From Mariniflexile maritimum (GTDB lineage Bacteria > Bacteroidota > Bacteroidia > Flavobacteriales > Flavobacteriaceae), in assembly GCF_009746565.1 (NCBI RefSeq), contig NZ_WRPN01000003.1, positions 186,001 through 250,000 of the forward strand: 64,000 bases of DNA. The letters run 5' to 3'. The notes beneath the pieces are model-generated. The model did not search any database and was not told the DNA's origin. It was given only the letters and a program-made list of their open reading frames with translations. A program made the position numbers and the translations under genes. Below, one piece after another: positions 18,880 through 27,551 of this stretch (its first letter is position 1; each line of letters opens with the position of its first letter).

Positions 18880-19569
18880 TTATAAATATTTTTTTATTTC
18901 GATTAATTCCGATATTTGATTAACGTTCGTTTTAACAGGCATATTATTGGTATCAAAATAAATAACTTCCATTCCCACGTTTTGGGCGCCCACGATGTCG
19001 GCCTCATAGCCGTCGCCAATCATTATGCTTTTGTTTACCGTGGTTTGCGCCTTTTCAAGAGCCAAATGAAAAATTTGAGGGTGTGGTTTTTTTATCCCAA
19101 TATCCTCACCATTGGTAACGGTTTTAAAATATTTAAGAATATTCGATTTGACCAATTTCTTGGACTGAACCTCTTCAAACCCATTGGAAATAATATGAAG
19201 ACTATACTTGGGGCTTAAATATTCTAGGATTTCGATGGTATTGGCAAACAAATAATTATTGTCGGTAAGATAAGTGATGTATTCGGTTGATAAAATGGAA
19301 ATCATATCGGCTTCCACAGGAAAATTGCAGACTGCAAAGGTGTCCTTCAACCTACCAAGCCGCAGTACTTCCTTATCTATTTTGGCATCCCTGTAAAGTT
19401 TCCAATACTGAAAATTTATATCTCTGTAATGCAGCAAAAAAATATTGATATCTATTTCAATGTTATGCATTTTGAAAATTTTTTCAAAGGTTAAAGCTGA
19501 ATTTTTATCAAAATCCCAAAGGGTATGATCTAAATCAAAAAACACATCTGTTATTCCGTTAATTTTCAT
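18880..19569 (-). CDS. HAD-family hydrolase, YjjG-like (noncanonical pyrimidine nucleotidase type)
   Basis: A 229-aa HAD phosphatase with motif I DVFFDLDHTLWDF, motif II around IISNGF, the motif III lysine in GIKKPHPQIF, and motif IV MIGDGYEADIVGAQNVGM. The helical cap between motifs I and II (residues about 18-90) is of the C1 type, as in YjjG/YfnB nucleotide phosphatases. Its start lies within the upstream deacetylase-like gene (11-nt overlap), so the two are co-translated. The natural substrate cannot be fixed, and house-cleaning of damaged nucleotides is the usual suggestion for this subgroup. Confidence 0.88.
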   Translation of the reverse strand: MKINGITDVFFDLDHTLWDFDKNSALTFEKIFKMHNIEIDINIFLLHYRDINFQYWKLYRDAKIDKEVLRLGRLKDTFAVCNFPVEADMISILSTEYITYLTDNNYLFANTIEILEYLSPKYSLHIISNGFEEVQSKKLVKSNILKYFKTVTNGEDIGIKKPHPQIFHLALEKAQTTVNKSIMIGDGYEADIVGAQNVGMEVIYFDTNNMPVKTNVNQISELIEIKKYL

Positions 19570-20860
19570 CGGCCGATTCTAAAATACTGTTAAACAACTC
19601 TTTAAATCCTTTCCACCGTTCCATATCGCTGAAGGTATAATTATGGAAAACAGGAATGAACTCGCCATTTACCTGCTTCACTTCGTTAATAATCTCATTC
19701 AAAACCTTTTTCTTATCTAACAGTGAATGGGTTTTTAGCAATACATAATCCATAAGGTGATAGGTGTGAATTTTTAGGGGCGTTTGAAGTTCATAATCCA
19801 AATCGTAAAACAAAAACGGGGTGCAAGTACCCGCCCTAAACCCTAATTGGTTCACGTAACCCATGGTATAATCTTCAAAAATCTCAAGTTTTATAAGGTT
19901 TCTATACGATTCTGGCAGGTTTAGTTTTGAAAACGATTGACGCGAAGCTTTTAAAGTGGTATTCAAAATATCTTCCATTTTTAGTTTTTCCTTTTTTAGG
20001 ATAGCTAAATTGTCGAGCGCAAAAAAAGATGTCTTCAAGCCTACCTCGCTATAATCGGCCACATGTTTTATAAGCGATACAAATGCCTTGTTATTAGGGT
20101 TCACACTTTTGTCGTAGGTGGAATAATCGCCTATTAAAAAGAAAAACATGAACTTAAACTCGCTCTGTTTTTGTTTGTTAATAATGTATGTAAAGGTATC
20201 GTAAGGATCGTGTTCTGCACCAAAAATAACCATAAAACGGTTGTACAAGCTCCTAAATTTAAACTTTAGCAAATCCTTAACCGTGCCCCCAACGGTTCGC
20301 ATAATGCCCTTTAGTTTAAAATGGTAAGGCGTTGGCACATCAATAACCGGTTTAACGCTGTATTTTTTTTGCACAAATCGATACGTTGGAAAATGAAGTT
20401 GTAAGGCCTGTTTAAATTTATCCGACCAAATATCAACAACAGGTTGGTGCAAAAACCCGTTTTTATGGGCAATGCTATCCGTTGCCAAAAAGCGTCCGTA
20501 ATCATCTTTTACGTGTGGTAAATATTCCTCATAGCGAGAAAGCAAATAAAAAGAGGCCGCAAAAATATCGAATGGAATGGCACTTTTATCGCCATTGAAA
20601 AAAAAACATTTGGTATGGCCCCATTTTTGAACGTTAATGTCGATATCGTTCAAGCCTTGTTCAAACAAAAGGTCGTGGCTTTTTATAAAAAACTCGTTGC
20701 CCAGTTGTTGTTTGGTATAGGATATTTTTAAACTATCGTGCGCTATAAATTCCTCGATTTTAGTGGTAAAGGACACCTCAACACCCAAAATTCGAATGCA
20801 GATATGCTTAAAAATGTATGTTAAGCGCGGGGTAATGGTATGGGTATAAACTAAAAGCAT
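19559..20860 (-). CDS. Polysaccharide-deacetylase-like protein with DUF7033-type N-terminus
   Basis: A 433-aa cytosolic protein starting MLLVYTHTITPRLTYIFKHI. The N-terminal half (to about residue 150, with AASFYLLSRYEEYLPHVKDD and VVDIWSDKFKQAL) is the Bacteroidota-specific module. The C-terminal half resembles a NodB-like barrel (FKFMFFFLIGDYS, VGLKTSFFALDN, FRAGTCTPFLFYDL, HTYHLMDYVL). The usual D and H-x-x-x-x-H metal ligands are not obvious, so enzymatic activity is uncertain. It lies between radC and the HAD gene, as in many flavobacteria. A role in surface-polysaccharide handling is inference. Confidence 0.75.
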   Translation of the reverse strand: MLLVYTHTITPRLTYIFKHICIRILGVEVSFTTKIEEFIAHDSLKISYTKQQLGNEFFIKSHDLLFEQGLNDIDINVQKWGHTKCFFFNGDKSAIPFDIFAASFYLLSRYEEYLPHVKDDYGRFLATDSIAHKNGFLHQPVVDIWSDKFKQALQLHFPTYRFVQKKYSVKPVIDVPTPYHFKLKGIMRTVGGTVKDLLKFKFRSLYNRFMVIFGAEHDPYDTFTYIINKQKQSEFKFMFFFLIGDYSTYDKSVNPNNKAFVSLIKHVADYSEVGLKTSFFALDNLAILKKEKLKMEDILNTTLKASRQSFSKLNLPESYRNLIKLEIFEDYTMGYVNQLGFRAGTCTPFLFYDLDYELQTPLKIHTYHLMDYVLLKTHSLLDKKKVLNEIINEVKQVNGEFIPVFHNYTFSDMERWKGFKELFNSILESADEN

Positions 20861-20908
20861 AAAATGGGTTTGCAGTTTTCGGTAGCAGTTTTTAGCACTT
20901 CAACCAAT

Positions 20909-21607
20909 TTATAAAATCGCTTCATCGGCAAAACTAAAATAGGTACTTTCAGTTATAATTAGGTGGTCCAGCACTTTTATGTCCAAACTTTCTGAAGCTG
21001 TTTTTAGTTTTTTGGTTATTTGTTTATCAGCATCACTGGGTTTTAAGGTTCCAGATGGATGGTTGTGCACCAAAATTAATCCGGTTGCCCCTACTTCCAA
21101 AGCATTTTTTAAAACCAAACGCACATCAACCAACGTGCCCGTAATGCCGCCTTTGCTTAATTGGTTTTTCTGAATGACCTTATTGGAATTGTTTAAGTAA
21201 ATAATCCAGAACTCCTCATGTTGCAGCTCGCCAATAAGGGGTTGCATGAGCTCGAAAACCGATGTGCTGGAGGTTATTTTATGTTTCTCCAGGGCTTCCT
21301 CGCCCCGTCGTCGTCGTCCCAGTTCCATGGCGGCCACAATGGCAATGGCCTTTGCTTCCCCAATGCCCTTAAATGCCATAAGTTGCTTGATGGATAGCTT
21401 GCCCAGTGCATTCAAATTGTTCGCTACGCTTGCCAACATGCGCTTGCTTAAATCTACGGCACTTTCATTTTTGCTGCCCGAAGCAATTAAAATAGCCACC
21501 AATTCGGCATCACTTAAAGCCTCTTTGCCTTTACCGAGTAATTTTTCCCGAGGTCTATCGTCTTGATTCCAATTTTTTATTGAAAACGGCACTAGTTTTT
21601 CTTGCAT
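20909..21607 (-). CDS. radC: RadC/JAMM-domain protein
   Basis: A 232-aa RadC. The N-terminal UPF0758 helix-hairpin-helix region (DDRPREKLLGKG, MAFKGIGEAKAIAIVAAMELGRRR) precedes the MPN/JAB metalloprotease-like domain with LVHNHPSGTLKPSDAD, the zinc-ligand motif. Despite its name, a DNA-repair role is not established for the family. Single gene transcribed before the deacetylase-like gene (48-nt gap). Length is normal. Confidence 0.95.
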   Translation of the reverse strand: MQEKLVPFSIKNWNQDDRPREKLLGKGKEALSDAELVAILIASGSKNESAVDLSKRMLASVANNLNALGKLSIKQLMAFKGIGEAKAIAIVAAMELGRRRRGEEALEKHKITSSTSVFELMQPLIGELQHEEFWIIYLNNSNKVIQKNQLSKGGITGTLVDVRLVLKNALEVGATGLILVHNHPSGTLKPSDADKQITKKLKTASESLDIKVLDHLIITESTYFSFADEAIL

Positions 21608-21671
21608 AGAGTAAAGATAAATATTGTAAATTTAAAAACGCAATATGAAAATCTAAAAATCGTAAATTCAG

Positions 21672-22271
21672 TTGAAATATCCACCAAAAATACATCAAGA
21701 CTCCAACAGAAACCATCTTATTGAAGTTATTAAAACCTATCCGTTGGCCACCATCATTTCAGTAAAAAACAACACTCCCCTTATTACCCATTTGCCGTTA
21801 ATTTACAATGCCAAAGGCCAATTAATCGGGCATATTGATAAACAAAACCCGCAGGCCGCTTTATTAAAAAACAACACCCCTATTACCGTACTTTTTTCGG
21901 GGCCGCAATGCTATATATCGCCCAGTATTTATACCACCACGCAATTGCCCACCTGGAACTACATAAAAGTACATATTCAGGGCACCGTAAACGGCAACCC
22001 CAGCAAGAAGGCCTTAAAGGATTCGCTAATTGCAATGACCGAATTTTTAGAGCAACCCCAGCATAAATACGTTTTGGAGCCCAACAACCAACGCATGCTG
22101 GCTGCTTTAGATTACATTGATTTGTTTGAAATTACGATTACTGCTTGGGAAGGCAAATTTAAATTGTCGCAAGATAAAACGCCGCAAGATATGGCCAATG
22201 CCCGAGCCGAACTTTTACGAGCCAACCAAGTGAGTGTGGAAACTTTTTTGAACAGGATTTTCCCGCGATAA
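21672..22271 (+). CDS. PaiB-like FMN-binding protein
   Basis: A 199-aa protein of the PaiB family with a split-barrel flavin-binding fold: PPKIHQDSNRNHLIEVIKTYPLA, THLPLIYNAKGQLIGHIDKQNPQ, LFSGPQCYISPSIY, LPTWNYIKVHIQGTV. The start is a TTG at 21672: the only nearby upstream ATG (21643) hits a stop after three codons, and TTG restores the expected M-x-x-P-P N-terminus. PaiB was described as a negative regulator of sporulation/protease genes in Bacillus, but related proteins are probably flavoenzymes. Divergent from radC. Function here unknown. Confidence 0.85.
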   Translation: MKYPPKIHQDSNRNHLIEVIKTYPLATIISVKNNTPLITHLPLIYNAKGQLIGHIDKQNPQAALLKNNTPITVLFSGPQCYISPSIYTTTQLPTWNYIKVHIQGTVNGNPSKKALKDSLIAMTEFLEQPQHKYVLEPNNQRMLAALDYIDLFEITITAWEGKFKLSQDKTPQDMANARAELLRANQVSVETFLNRIFPR

Positions 22272-22328
22272 CAAAAACATATAAACGGAAACTCAAAGAA
22301 TTTATAAAAACAAATTAAAGATTAAACA

Positions 22329-23195
22329 ATGAAGCAGTTATTTTTTTTTAGCGTTTTAAATCTCATAACACTTTTTAGCGGATTTTCGCAGCAACAAACC
22401 TATACGCCCGTAAGTTTTCCTAATGGCTACCAAAGCCAGATAGATGTTGTTTACACACAGATAAACAAATGGAACGGTCGTATGGATTTATATACAAACC
22501 CTGAAGCCAAAACACCCACGCCCATTGTCATCAACATCCATGGAGGAGGTTGGAACCATGGAGAAAAGGAATCGCAGAGTGGTTTTGGCTCTTGGTTTAA
22601 AAACGGCTATGCCGTAGCAAATGTGGAATACCGTTTGGTAGATGTAGCCCCCGCTCCTGCTGCCATTGAAGATGTACGATGTGCCTTAATTTATGTGTAT
22701 AAAAACGCAAAAACCTTAAATATTGATACTAATAAAATTGTTGTTATGGGCGGTTCGTCTGGAGGGCATTTGGCACTAATGACGGGTTTGTTGGGAAACG
22801 ATAAACGATTTGACAGCAACTGCTATTTTAACGGCAATATTAAAGTGGCGGCCATTATAAACAAATATGGCGTTACCGATTTAGCACCATTGGCAGCATG
22901 GAAATCGGCAAAAAACTGGCTGGGAGCAAGGTTTAACAACCAGAAGTTTATAGAATCTGTATCGCCAATTTATTATATAACTAAGGAAAGTCCGCCCATT
23001 TTTATAGTGCACGGCGATGCCGATCCTATTGTGCCTTACCAGCAGTCGGTTGTACTATATGAAAAATTAAAGGCCCACAATGTTACTACCGAATTCCTAA
23101 CCATTCCCGGTGGCAACCATGGTAAATTTACTAAAGAACAAAACGACCTTTTCAGCAACAAAATGTGGGCGTTTTTAAAGGAATTGGGATTATGA
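22329..23195 (+). CDS. Secreted alpha/beta hydrolase (BD-FAE/esterase type)
   Basis: A 288-aa protein with signal peptide MKQLFFFSVLNLITLFSGFSQ. It has the oxyanion motif INIHGGGWNHG, nucleophile elbow VVMGGSSGGHLAL, the catalytic Asp region VHGDADPIVPYQ and the catalytic His in PGGNHGKF, a complete Ser-Asp-His triad of the HSL/feruloyl-esterase-like group. A periplasmic or surface esterase acting on short acyl or carbohydrate esters is likely. It lies 57 nt after the PaiB-like gene and may be co-transcribed with it. Confidence 0.88.
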   Translation: MKQLFFFSVLNLITLFSGFSQQQTYTPVSFPNGYQSQIDVVYTQINKWNGRMDLYTNPEAKTPTPIVINIHGGGWNHGEKESQSGFGSWFKNGYAVANVEYRLVDVAPAPAAIEDVRCALIYVYKNAKTLNIDTNKIVVMGGSSGGHLALMTGLLGNDKRFDSNCYFNGNIKVAAIINKYGVTDLAPLAAWKSAKNWLGARFNNQKFIESVSPIYYITKESPPIFIVHGDADPIVPYQQSVVLYEKLKAHNVTTEFLTIPGGNHGKFTKEQNDLFSNKMWAFLKELGL

Positions 23196-23245
23196 TTAAA
23201 ATTCTTGCCCAATTAAAAACAGGCTTCTATCGCTGCACGAATTTT

Positions 23246-24601
23246 TCACACAATCAACCCTTTCACCTCATCAAAATTAAGTCCGCCATAATTTCCGGAA
23301 CTCATTAACAGCAACGCTTTGTTATCAAAGTTTTGCGAGAAGAGGAAGTTTTTAAAATCGTCTGGGTTGGTGTAAATAATAAGGTCGTCGCGCTCAAAAG
23401 CAGTGGCTATTTGTTCGTGGCTAACTTCTTTAAGTTTTTTAATTTCTACGGCATGGGGCGAGTAAAACACGACGGCAACATCGGCAGCATCTAGCGCACC
23501 TTTGTATTCTTTTAAAAATTCGGCATTTAAACTGCTATACGTGTGCAGTTCTAAACAGGCAACCACCGTTCTGTTGGCATATTGTTCTTTTACGGCCTTG
23601 GTGGTGGCCTCAACTTTACTGGGCGAGTGTGCAAAATCTTTAAAGGCAACGCTATTTTTGCTTTCGGCTATTTTTTCCAAGCGCTTGCTGGCACCTTTAA
23701 ATGTGGCTATGGCTTCGTAAAAATCGGTTTCATCAATGCCCATGTGTTGGCAAATCCATTTCGCACCGGTTAAATTATTTAGGTTATGCTTTCCAAATAC
23801 CTCAATAGGCAATGGGCCTTCGGGAGTTTCCAGAAGCGTTTGCCCGTTTTCAACCGTATATGCTGGCGTATGGTAGGGTAATTTTCGAATAGGGTTTACC
23901 GATGCTTCCACCACACGCTTAACCTCGGCATCTTCTTCATTATAGGTTATGCTGCCACCATCTACAATGCTATCTACAAAAATTTGGAACTGCTCCACAT
24001 AATTTTCATAGGTTGGAAATACGTTAATGTGGTCCCAAGCAATACCGCTCAACAAAGCAATATTGGGTTTATATAAATGGAATTTCGGGCGTCTGTCAAT
24101 AGGTGAGCTTAAATACTCGTCGCCTTCAAGCACCATAAAATCGTTGGTTTCGGTGAGTTTTACCATCACATCAAACCCTTCTAATTGCGCACCCACCATA
24201 TAATCAACATCACGGTTATGATAATGCATCACATGTAAAATCATGGATGTAATGGTCGTTTTTCCGTGGCTACCACCAATAACCACGCGGGTTTTGTGTT
24301 TAGATTGTTCATACAAAAACTCGGGATAGCTGTAAATTTTAAGTCCTAATTCTTGTGCTTTTATCAACTCGGGGTTATCGGCTTTGGCATGCATCCCTAA
24401 AACAATGGCATCCAAAGTTTTGTTGATTTTCCCTGGAAACCAACCATAAGAAGTTGGCAATAAACCTTTAGCGCTTAATCGTGATTTCGAAGGCTCGAAA
24501 ATCTCATCATCACTTCCAGTTACCTGATAGCCTTTATTGTGTAATGCAATGGCAAGGTTGTGCATGGCAGAACCGCCAATAGCGATAAAATGTACATTCA
24601 T
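23246..24601 (-). CDS. mpl: UDP-N-acetylmuramate:L-Ala-gamma-D-Glu-mDAP ligase (peptidoglycan recycling Mur ligase)
   Basis: A 451-aa Mur ligase beginning MNVHFIAIGGSAMHNLAIALH, the Mpl form of the MurC-like N-terminal Rossmann domain. The ATP-binding P-loop VIGGSHGKTTITSM follows, then the central-domain DEYLSSPIDRRPKF and the C-terminal KDFAHSPSKVEATTKAV. It joins recovered murein tripeptide to UDP-MurNAc. It is distinguished from MurC by the MH after GGSA and by overall length. A TATATTTG -7 box lies at 24621-24628. Immediately upstream begins a 93-bp tandem array. Confidence 0.93.
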   Translation of the reverse strand: MNVHFIAIGGSAMHNLAIALHNKGYQVTGSDDEIFEPSKSRLSAKGLLPTSYGWFPGKINKTLDAIVLGMHAKADNPELIKAQELGLKIYSYPEFLYEQSKHKTRVVIGGSHGKTTITSMILHVMHYHNRDVDYMVGAQLEGFDVMVKLTETNDFMVLEGDEYLSSPIDRRPKFHLYKPNIALLSGIAWDHINVFPTYENYVEQFQIFVDSIVDGGSITYNEEDAEVKRVVEASVNPIRKLPYHTPAYTVENGQTLLETPEGPLPIEVFGKHNLNNLTGAKWICQHMGIDETDFYEAIATFKGASKRLEKIAESKNSVAFKDFAHSPSKVEATTKAVKEQYANRTVVACLELHTYSSLNAEFLKEYKGALDAADVAVVFYSPHAVEIKKLKEVSHEQIATAFERDDLIIYTNPDDFKNFLFSQNFDNKALLLMSSGNYGGLNFDEVKGLIV

Positions 24602-24620
24602 GGTGTTGCTTTGAAAGATT

Positions 24621-24628
24621 CAAATATA
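24621..24628 (-). promoter_or_regulatory. -7 promoter box of mpl
   Basis: TATATTTG on the minus strand matches TAnnTTTG, 20 nt before the mpl ATG. The -33 region falls inside the first unit of the tandem array (from 24637), so repeat number or sequence could affect mpl transcription. No exact TTTG at the usual spacing is seen. Confidence 0.5.
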
Positions 24629-24636
24629 CTTTTTTA

Positions 24637-25042
24637 GACACAAATTTCACGAATTTCCACGAATTAAAATATACCCATTGAAAACGGATTGTCGCTACAG
24701 TAAGCTTAAAATTAAGCTGCCGCTTTTTTGACACGGATTTCACGAATTGCCACGAATTAAAATGCAACTATTGAAAACGGATTGTTGCTACACTATGCTT
24801 AAATTTAGACTGTGTCTTTTTTGACACGGATTTCACGAATTGGCACGGATTAAAATGCAACTATTGAAAACGGATTCTTGTAACACTAAGCTTAAATTTA
24901 GACTGTGTCTTTTTTGACACGGATTTCACGAATTTCCACGAATTAAAATACAACCATTGAAAACGGATTGTTGCTACACTAAGCTTAAATTTAAACTGCC
25001 ACTTTTTTTGACACGGATTTCACGAATTGGCACGGATTAAAA
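24637..25042. repeat. 93-bp tandem repeat array, four full units and a partial fifth
   Basis: Units begin GACAC(A/G)(A/G)ATTTCACGAATT at 24637, 24730, 24823, 24916 and about 25010, i.e. a period of 93 bp. The last unit is cut off after CACGGATTAAAA. Each unit has the CACGAATT/CACGGATT words, then TATTGAAAACGGATTGTTGCTAC, then an AAGCTTAAATTTA segment and a T run. Units differ at several per cent of positions. It fills most of the 556-bp gap between mpl and rlmN, and no gene is seen there. Confidence 0.92.
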
Positions 25043-25088
25043 AAGCCCCCTAAACTCCTGATAGGGAAATTCAAATTGTCGCGGGGAA

Positions 25089-25130
25089 ATTCGTTATTCA
25101 AAATTCGTTATTCGTTACTCGTTAATCATA
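25089..25130. repeat. Degenerate heptanucleotide array (ATTCGTT type), upstream of rlmN
   Basis: Six consecutive 7-mers read ATTCGTT, ATTCAAA, ATTCGTT, ATTCGTT, ACTCGTT, AATCATA. The period of seven is shared with the arrays at 4564 and 38834, though the unit differs. It ends about 12 bp before the rlmN -7 box. Confidence 0.75.
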
Positions 25131-25141
25131 ATTGGTTTCCC

Positions 25142-25149
25142 TATTTTTG
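25142..25149 (+). promoter_or_regulatory. -7 promoter box of rlmN
   Basis: TATTTTTG matches TAnnTTTG, 8 nt before the rlmN ATG, which would give a very short or leaderless transcript. No clear -33 TTTG is seen at normal spacing. Confidence 0.45.
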
Positions 25150-25157
25150 CACTACTT

Positions 25158-26198
25158 ATGGCAACATCAAAAAAAGATATTCGCGCATTATCCAAAGAGC
25201 AACTTCGGGAATTCTTTGAAAAGCAAGGAGACAAAGCGTTTCGAGGCAACCAAGTTTATGAATGGTTGTGGCATAAGGCGGCACAACGTTTTGAGGACAT
25301 GACCAACCTTTCAAAAGAAACCCGCGATATGCTGGAGGCTCACTTCGTAATAAACCACATAAAGGTCGATGCCATGCAACGCAGTAACGACGGCACGGTT
25401 AAAAATGCGGTGCGCTTGCACGATGGATTGATTGTGGAATCGGTGCTAATCCCTACTGCCACCCGAACCACCGCCTGTGTTTCCAGTCAAGTTGGTTGTA
25501 GTTTAGACTGTAAATTTTGTGCTACGGCACGTTTAAAACGGATGCGCAATTTAAACCCCGACGAGATTTACGACCAAGTGGTTACCATTAACAACGAAAG
25601 CAAACTGTATTTCAACAGGCCATTAAGCAATATTGTGTTTATGGGCATGGGCGAACCACTTATGAACTACAACAATGTAATGAAAGCTATTGAAAAGATT
25701 ACCGCTTCGGAAGGTTTGGGCATGTCGCCAAAACGCATTACGGTTTCTACATCGGGCGTTCCAAAAATGATAAAAAAGATGGCCGACGACGATGTGAAAT
25801 TCAATTTGGCAGTGTCGTTACATTCGGCTATTGATGAAGTACGCACGTCCATCATGCCTTTTAACGAACATTTTCCGTTGGAAGATTTACGGGAAGCCCT
25901 AGAATATTGGTATGCAAAAACCAAACGTAAAATAAGTTATGAGTACGTGGTTTGGAAAGGCATTAACGATTCACAAAAAGACATTGATGCCCTAGTGAAA
26001 TTCTGCAAATATGTACCCAGTAAAGTAAACATTATTGAGTACAACCCGATAGATGATGGCGACTTTAAACAAGCAAATAATGATGCTTTGGAAAACTACA
26101 TACAATGTTTAGAAAAAAACAGGATTGTGGTGAATGTGCGCCGAAGCCGGGGCAAAGATATTGATGCCGCTTGTGGGCAGTTGGCCAACAAAAGCTAA
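25158..26198 (+). CDS. rlmN: Dual-specificity rRNA/tRNA adenine-C2 methyltransferase, radical SAM
   Basis: A 346-aa RlmN. The radical-SAM cluster motif C-x3-C-x2-C is at Cys114, Cys118 and Cys121 (GCSLDCKFC). The GMGEPLMN motif and the C-terminal VRRSRGKDIDAACGQLA, with the catalytic Cys that forms the methyl-carrying thioether link, are both present. It makes m2A2503 in 23S rRNA and m2A37 in tRNAs. It lacks the Cfr-specific features I would look for, and length is normal. Monocistronic, ended by a strong terminator at 26197. Confidence 0.96.
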   Translation: MATSKKDIRALSKEQLREFFEKQGDKAFRGNQVYEWLWHKAAQRFEDMTNLSKETRDMLEAHFVINHIKVDAMQRSNDGTVKNAVRLHDGLIVESVLIPTATRTTACVSSQVGCSLDCKFCATARLKRMRNLNPDEIYDQVVTINNESKLYFNRPLSNIVFMGMGEPLMNYNNVMKAIEKITASEGLGMSPKRITVSTSGVPKMIKKMADDDVKFNLAVSLHSAIDEVRTSIMPFNEHFPLEDLREALEYWYAKTKRKISYEYVVWKGINDSQKDIDALVKFCKYVPSKVNIIEYNPIDDGDFKQANNDALENYIQCLEKNRIVVNVRRSRGKDIDAACGQLANKS

Positions 26199-26228
26199 AA
26201 AAGGAAGCGGTTCACCACTTCCTTTTTT
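26197..26228. terminator. Bidirectional terminator between rlmN and the 26250 gene
   Basis: Arms AAAAAAGGAAG (26197-26207) and CTTCCTTTTTT (26218-26228) with a 10-nt loop give A-tract and T-tract on either side. It therefore can terminate rlmN on the plus strand and the convergent secreted-protein gene on the minus strand. Confidence 0.85.
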
Positions 26229-26249
26229 GTTTAAGTGTCTTGCAAAAAT

Positions 26250-27395
26250 TTACTCTTTAATTATTTTGATGGCCTGAGATTTGTTATCAACCTTCACATT
26301 CATATAATACATGCCTTTAGCCAAAGAACTCAAATCAACCGTTTTGTTTATAATGCTTGTTTTCTTGATGTCCATAACTCGTTGCCCAAGTTGATTGGAA
26401 ACTGAAATGGCTTCAATATCCGCAGTTGTTTTTATGTGTACTTGATCTTTTACGGGGTTTGGATATACTGAAAACAGCCCCTTGTTAGGCTCATTGATGG
26501 AAAGTGATGGATCGGCCCCGGTAGTGAAAGACCAAATAGAAGAACCTATGGCATTTCCACCTGCATTATATGCAATTATTTGCCAGTAATACGTTGTAGA
26601 ATAGGACAAACCATACAAGGTAAAACCCGAACTTGGTGCATTAAAAGATAAATCGTTTGGAGGGCTCGACAATCCAAAATTAAATATATAACCACTGGGT
26701 GCTTCACCGGTTATGGCATCTTCCCATGTAAATTCGTATGCAGCATCGTTTGAATCGATAACCAAATCACCGTTATAATCGGTATCTACAACCAATGCAA
26801 CACTAGGGGCTGCGTTAATGGGGTTAGGCGTAATAACAGGATTTGGAGCTGCTACAAAAGGAACAACATTCACATTGTCAATACCCCAACCATCCCCATC
26901 ATTGTTTTCCATCACAAAAGCAACATATACCGCTTGGTTTAAATAGGATGTTGCCAAATTAACCGAAACCTGCTGAAACTCGCCAGCGGAAAATATATCG
27001 GTTTCCAAAATGGTTTTTATGGTTGTAAAATCGGCATGTGTCGTTTGGCTGCTTGTAGAGACCCTAATAGTAATTTTAGAGCCATAATCATCCGGATTGA
27101 AATCGCCTACATCAAAAGTTAAAATGCTTTTGCTAGCATCAACAGTAAATTGGGGCGTTACCAACCAATCTTCAGCGTTTTGTCCCGAAGTTACTGCTTC
27201 CCATAATACATAGGCGTAATTATCTGCTCCCGTAGAGATTTTCCAATTTTCTGTTGTACCTAAGCCATTAGCGCCCAAATACGAACTCCAACCCGTTGGG
27301 ATGGTTGCACTACTTTGGAAATTTTCAGGAAATTGAGCAAAACCCTTAAAGGTGAAGCTGGTAACTATTAAGATTAATAATGTAATTTTTTTCAT
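26250..27395 (-). CDS. Secreted protein with choice-of-anchor J domain and T9SS sorting domain
   Basis: A 381-aa protein with signal peptide (MKKITLLILIVTSFTFKGFAQ). Residues about 22-180 are a cleaved-adhesin/choice-of-anchor-J-type jelly roll (FPENFQSSATIPTGWSSY, AEDWLVTPQFTV, GWGIDNVNVVPF). A fibronectin-III-like domain follows (SYSTTYYWQIIAYNAGGN, IWSFTTG). The C-terminal type-A T9SS sorting domain (FSVYPNPVKDQVHI ... GMYYMNVKV ... KIIKE) directs export across the outer membrane and surface attachment. A binding or adhesin role is likely. No catalytic motif is seen. Confidence 0.9.
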   Translation of the reverse strand: MKKITLLILIVTSFTFKGFAQFPENFQSSATIPTGWSSYLGANGLGTTENWKISTGADNYAYVLWEAVTSGQNAEDWLVTPQFTVDASKSILTFDVGDFNPDDYGSKITIRVSTSSQTTHADFTTIKTILETDIFSAGEFQQVSVNLATSYLNQAVYVAFVMENNDGDGWGIDNVNVVPFVAAPNPVITPNPINAAPSVALVVDTDYNGDLVIDSNDAAYEFTWEDAITGEAPSGYIFNFGLSSPPNDLSFNAPSSGFTLYGLSYSTTYYWQIIAYNAGGNAIGSSIWSFTTGADPSLSINEPNKGLFSVYPNPVKDQVHIKTTADIEAISVSNQLGQRVMDIKKTSIINKTVDLSSLAKGMYYMNVKVDNKSQAIKIIKE

Positions 27396-27551
27396 AAGCG
27401 TTACTGGGTTTAATGGATTAATAATTTACAATATATAAAAAATATTGGCTCGTTCCCCCAAGAAGCACATCGATTGCAGGCAGTTTTTAATTATTTATGC
27501 AATTCAAGTATTTTTTTAGTAGGTTTGTTACTTAAATGTAATTCTTTTAAT

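Noticed and set aside
19559-20860. Active polysaccharide deacetylase
   Set aside because: The usual Asp and His metal ligands of the NodB domain are not evident, so only a deacetylase-like fold is claimed.
24534-24767. Open frame on the minus strand running through the 93-bp repeats
   Set aside because: 93 is a multiple of three, so repeats keep the frame open by chance. The peptide overlaps mpl and has no protein-like features.
24637-25042. Possible CRISPR array because of regular direct repeats
   Set aside because: The whole 93-bp unit is repeated, not short repeats with unique spacers, and there are no cas genes in the window.
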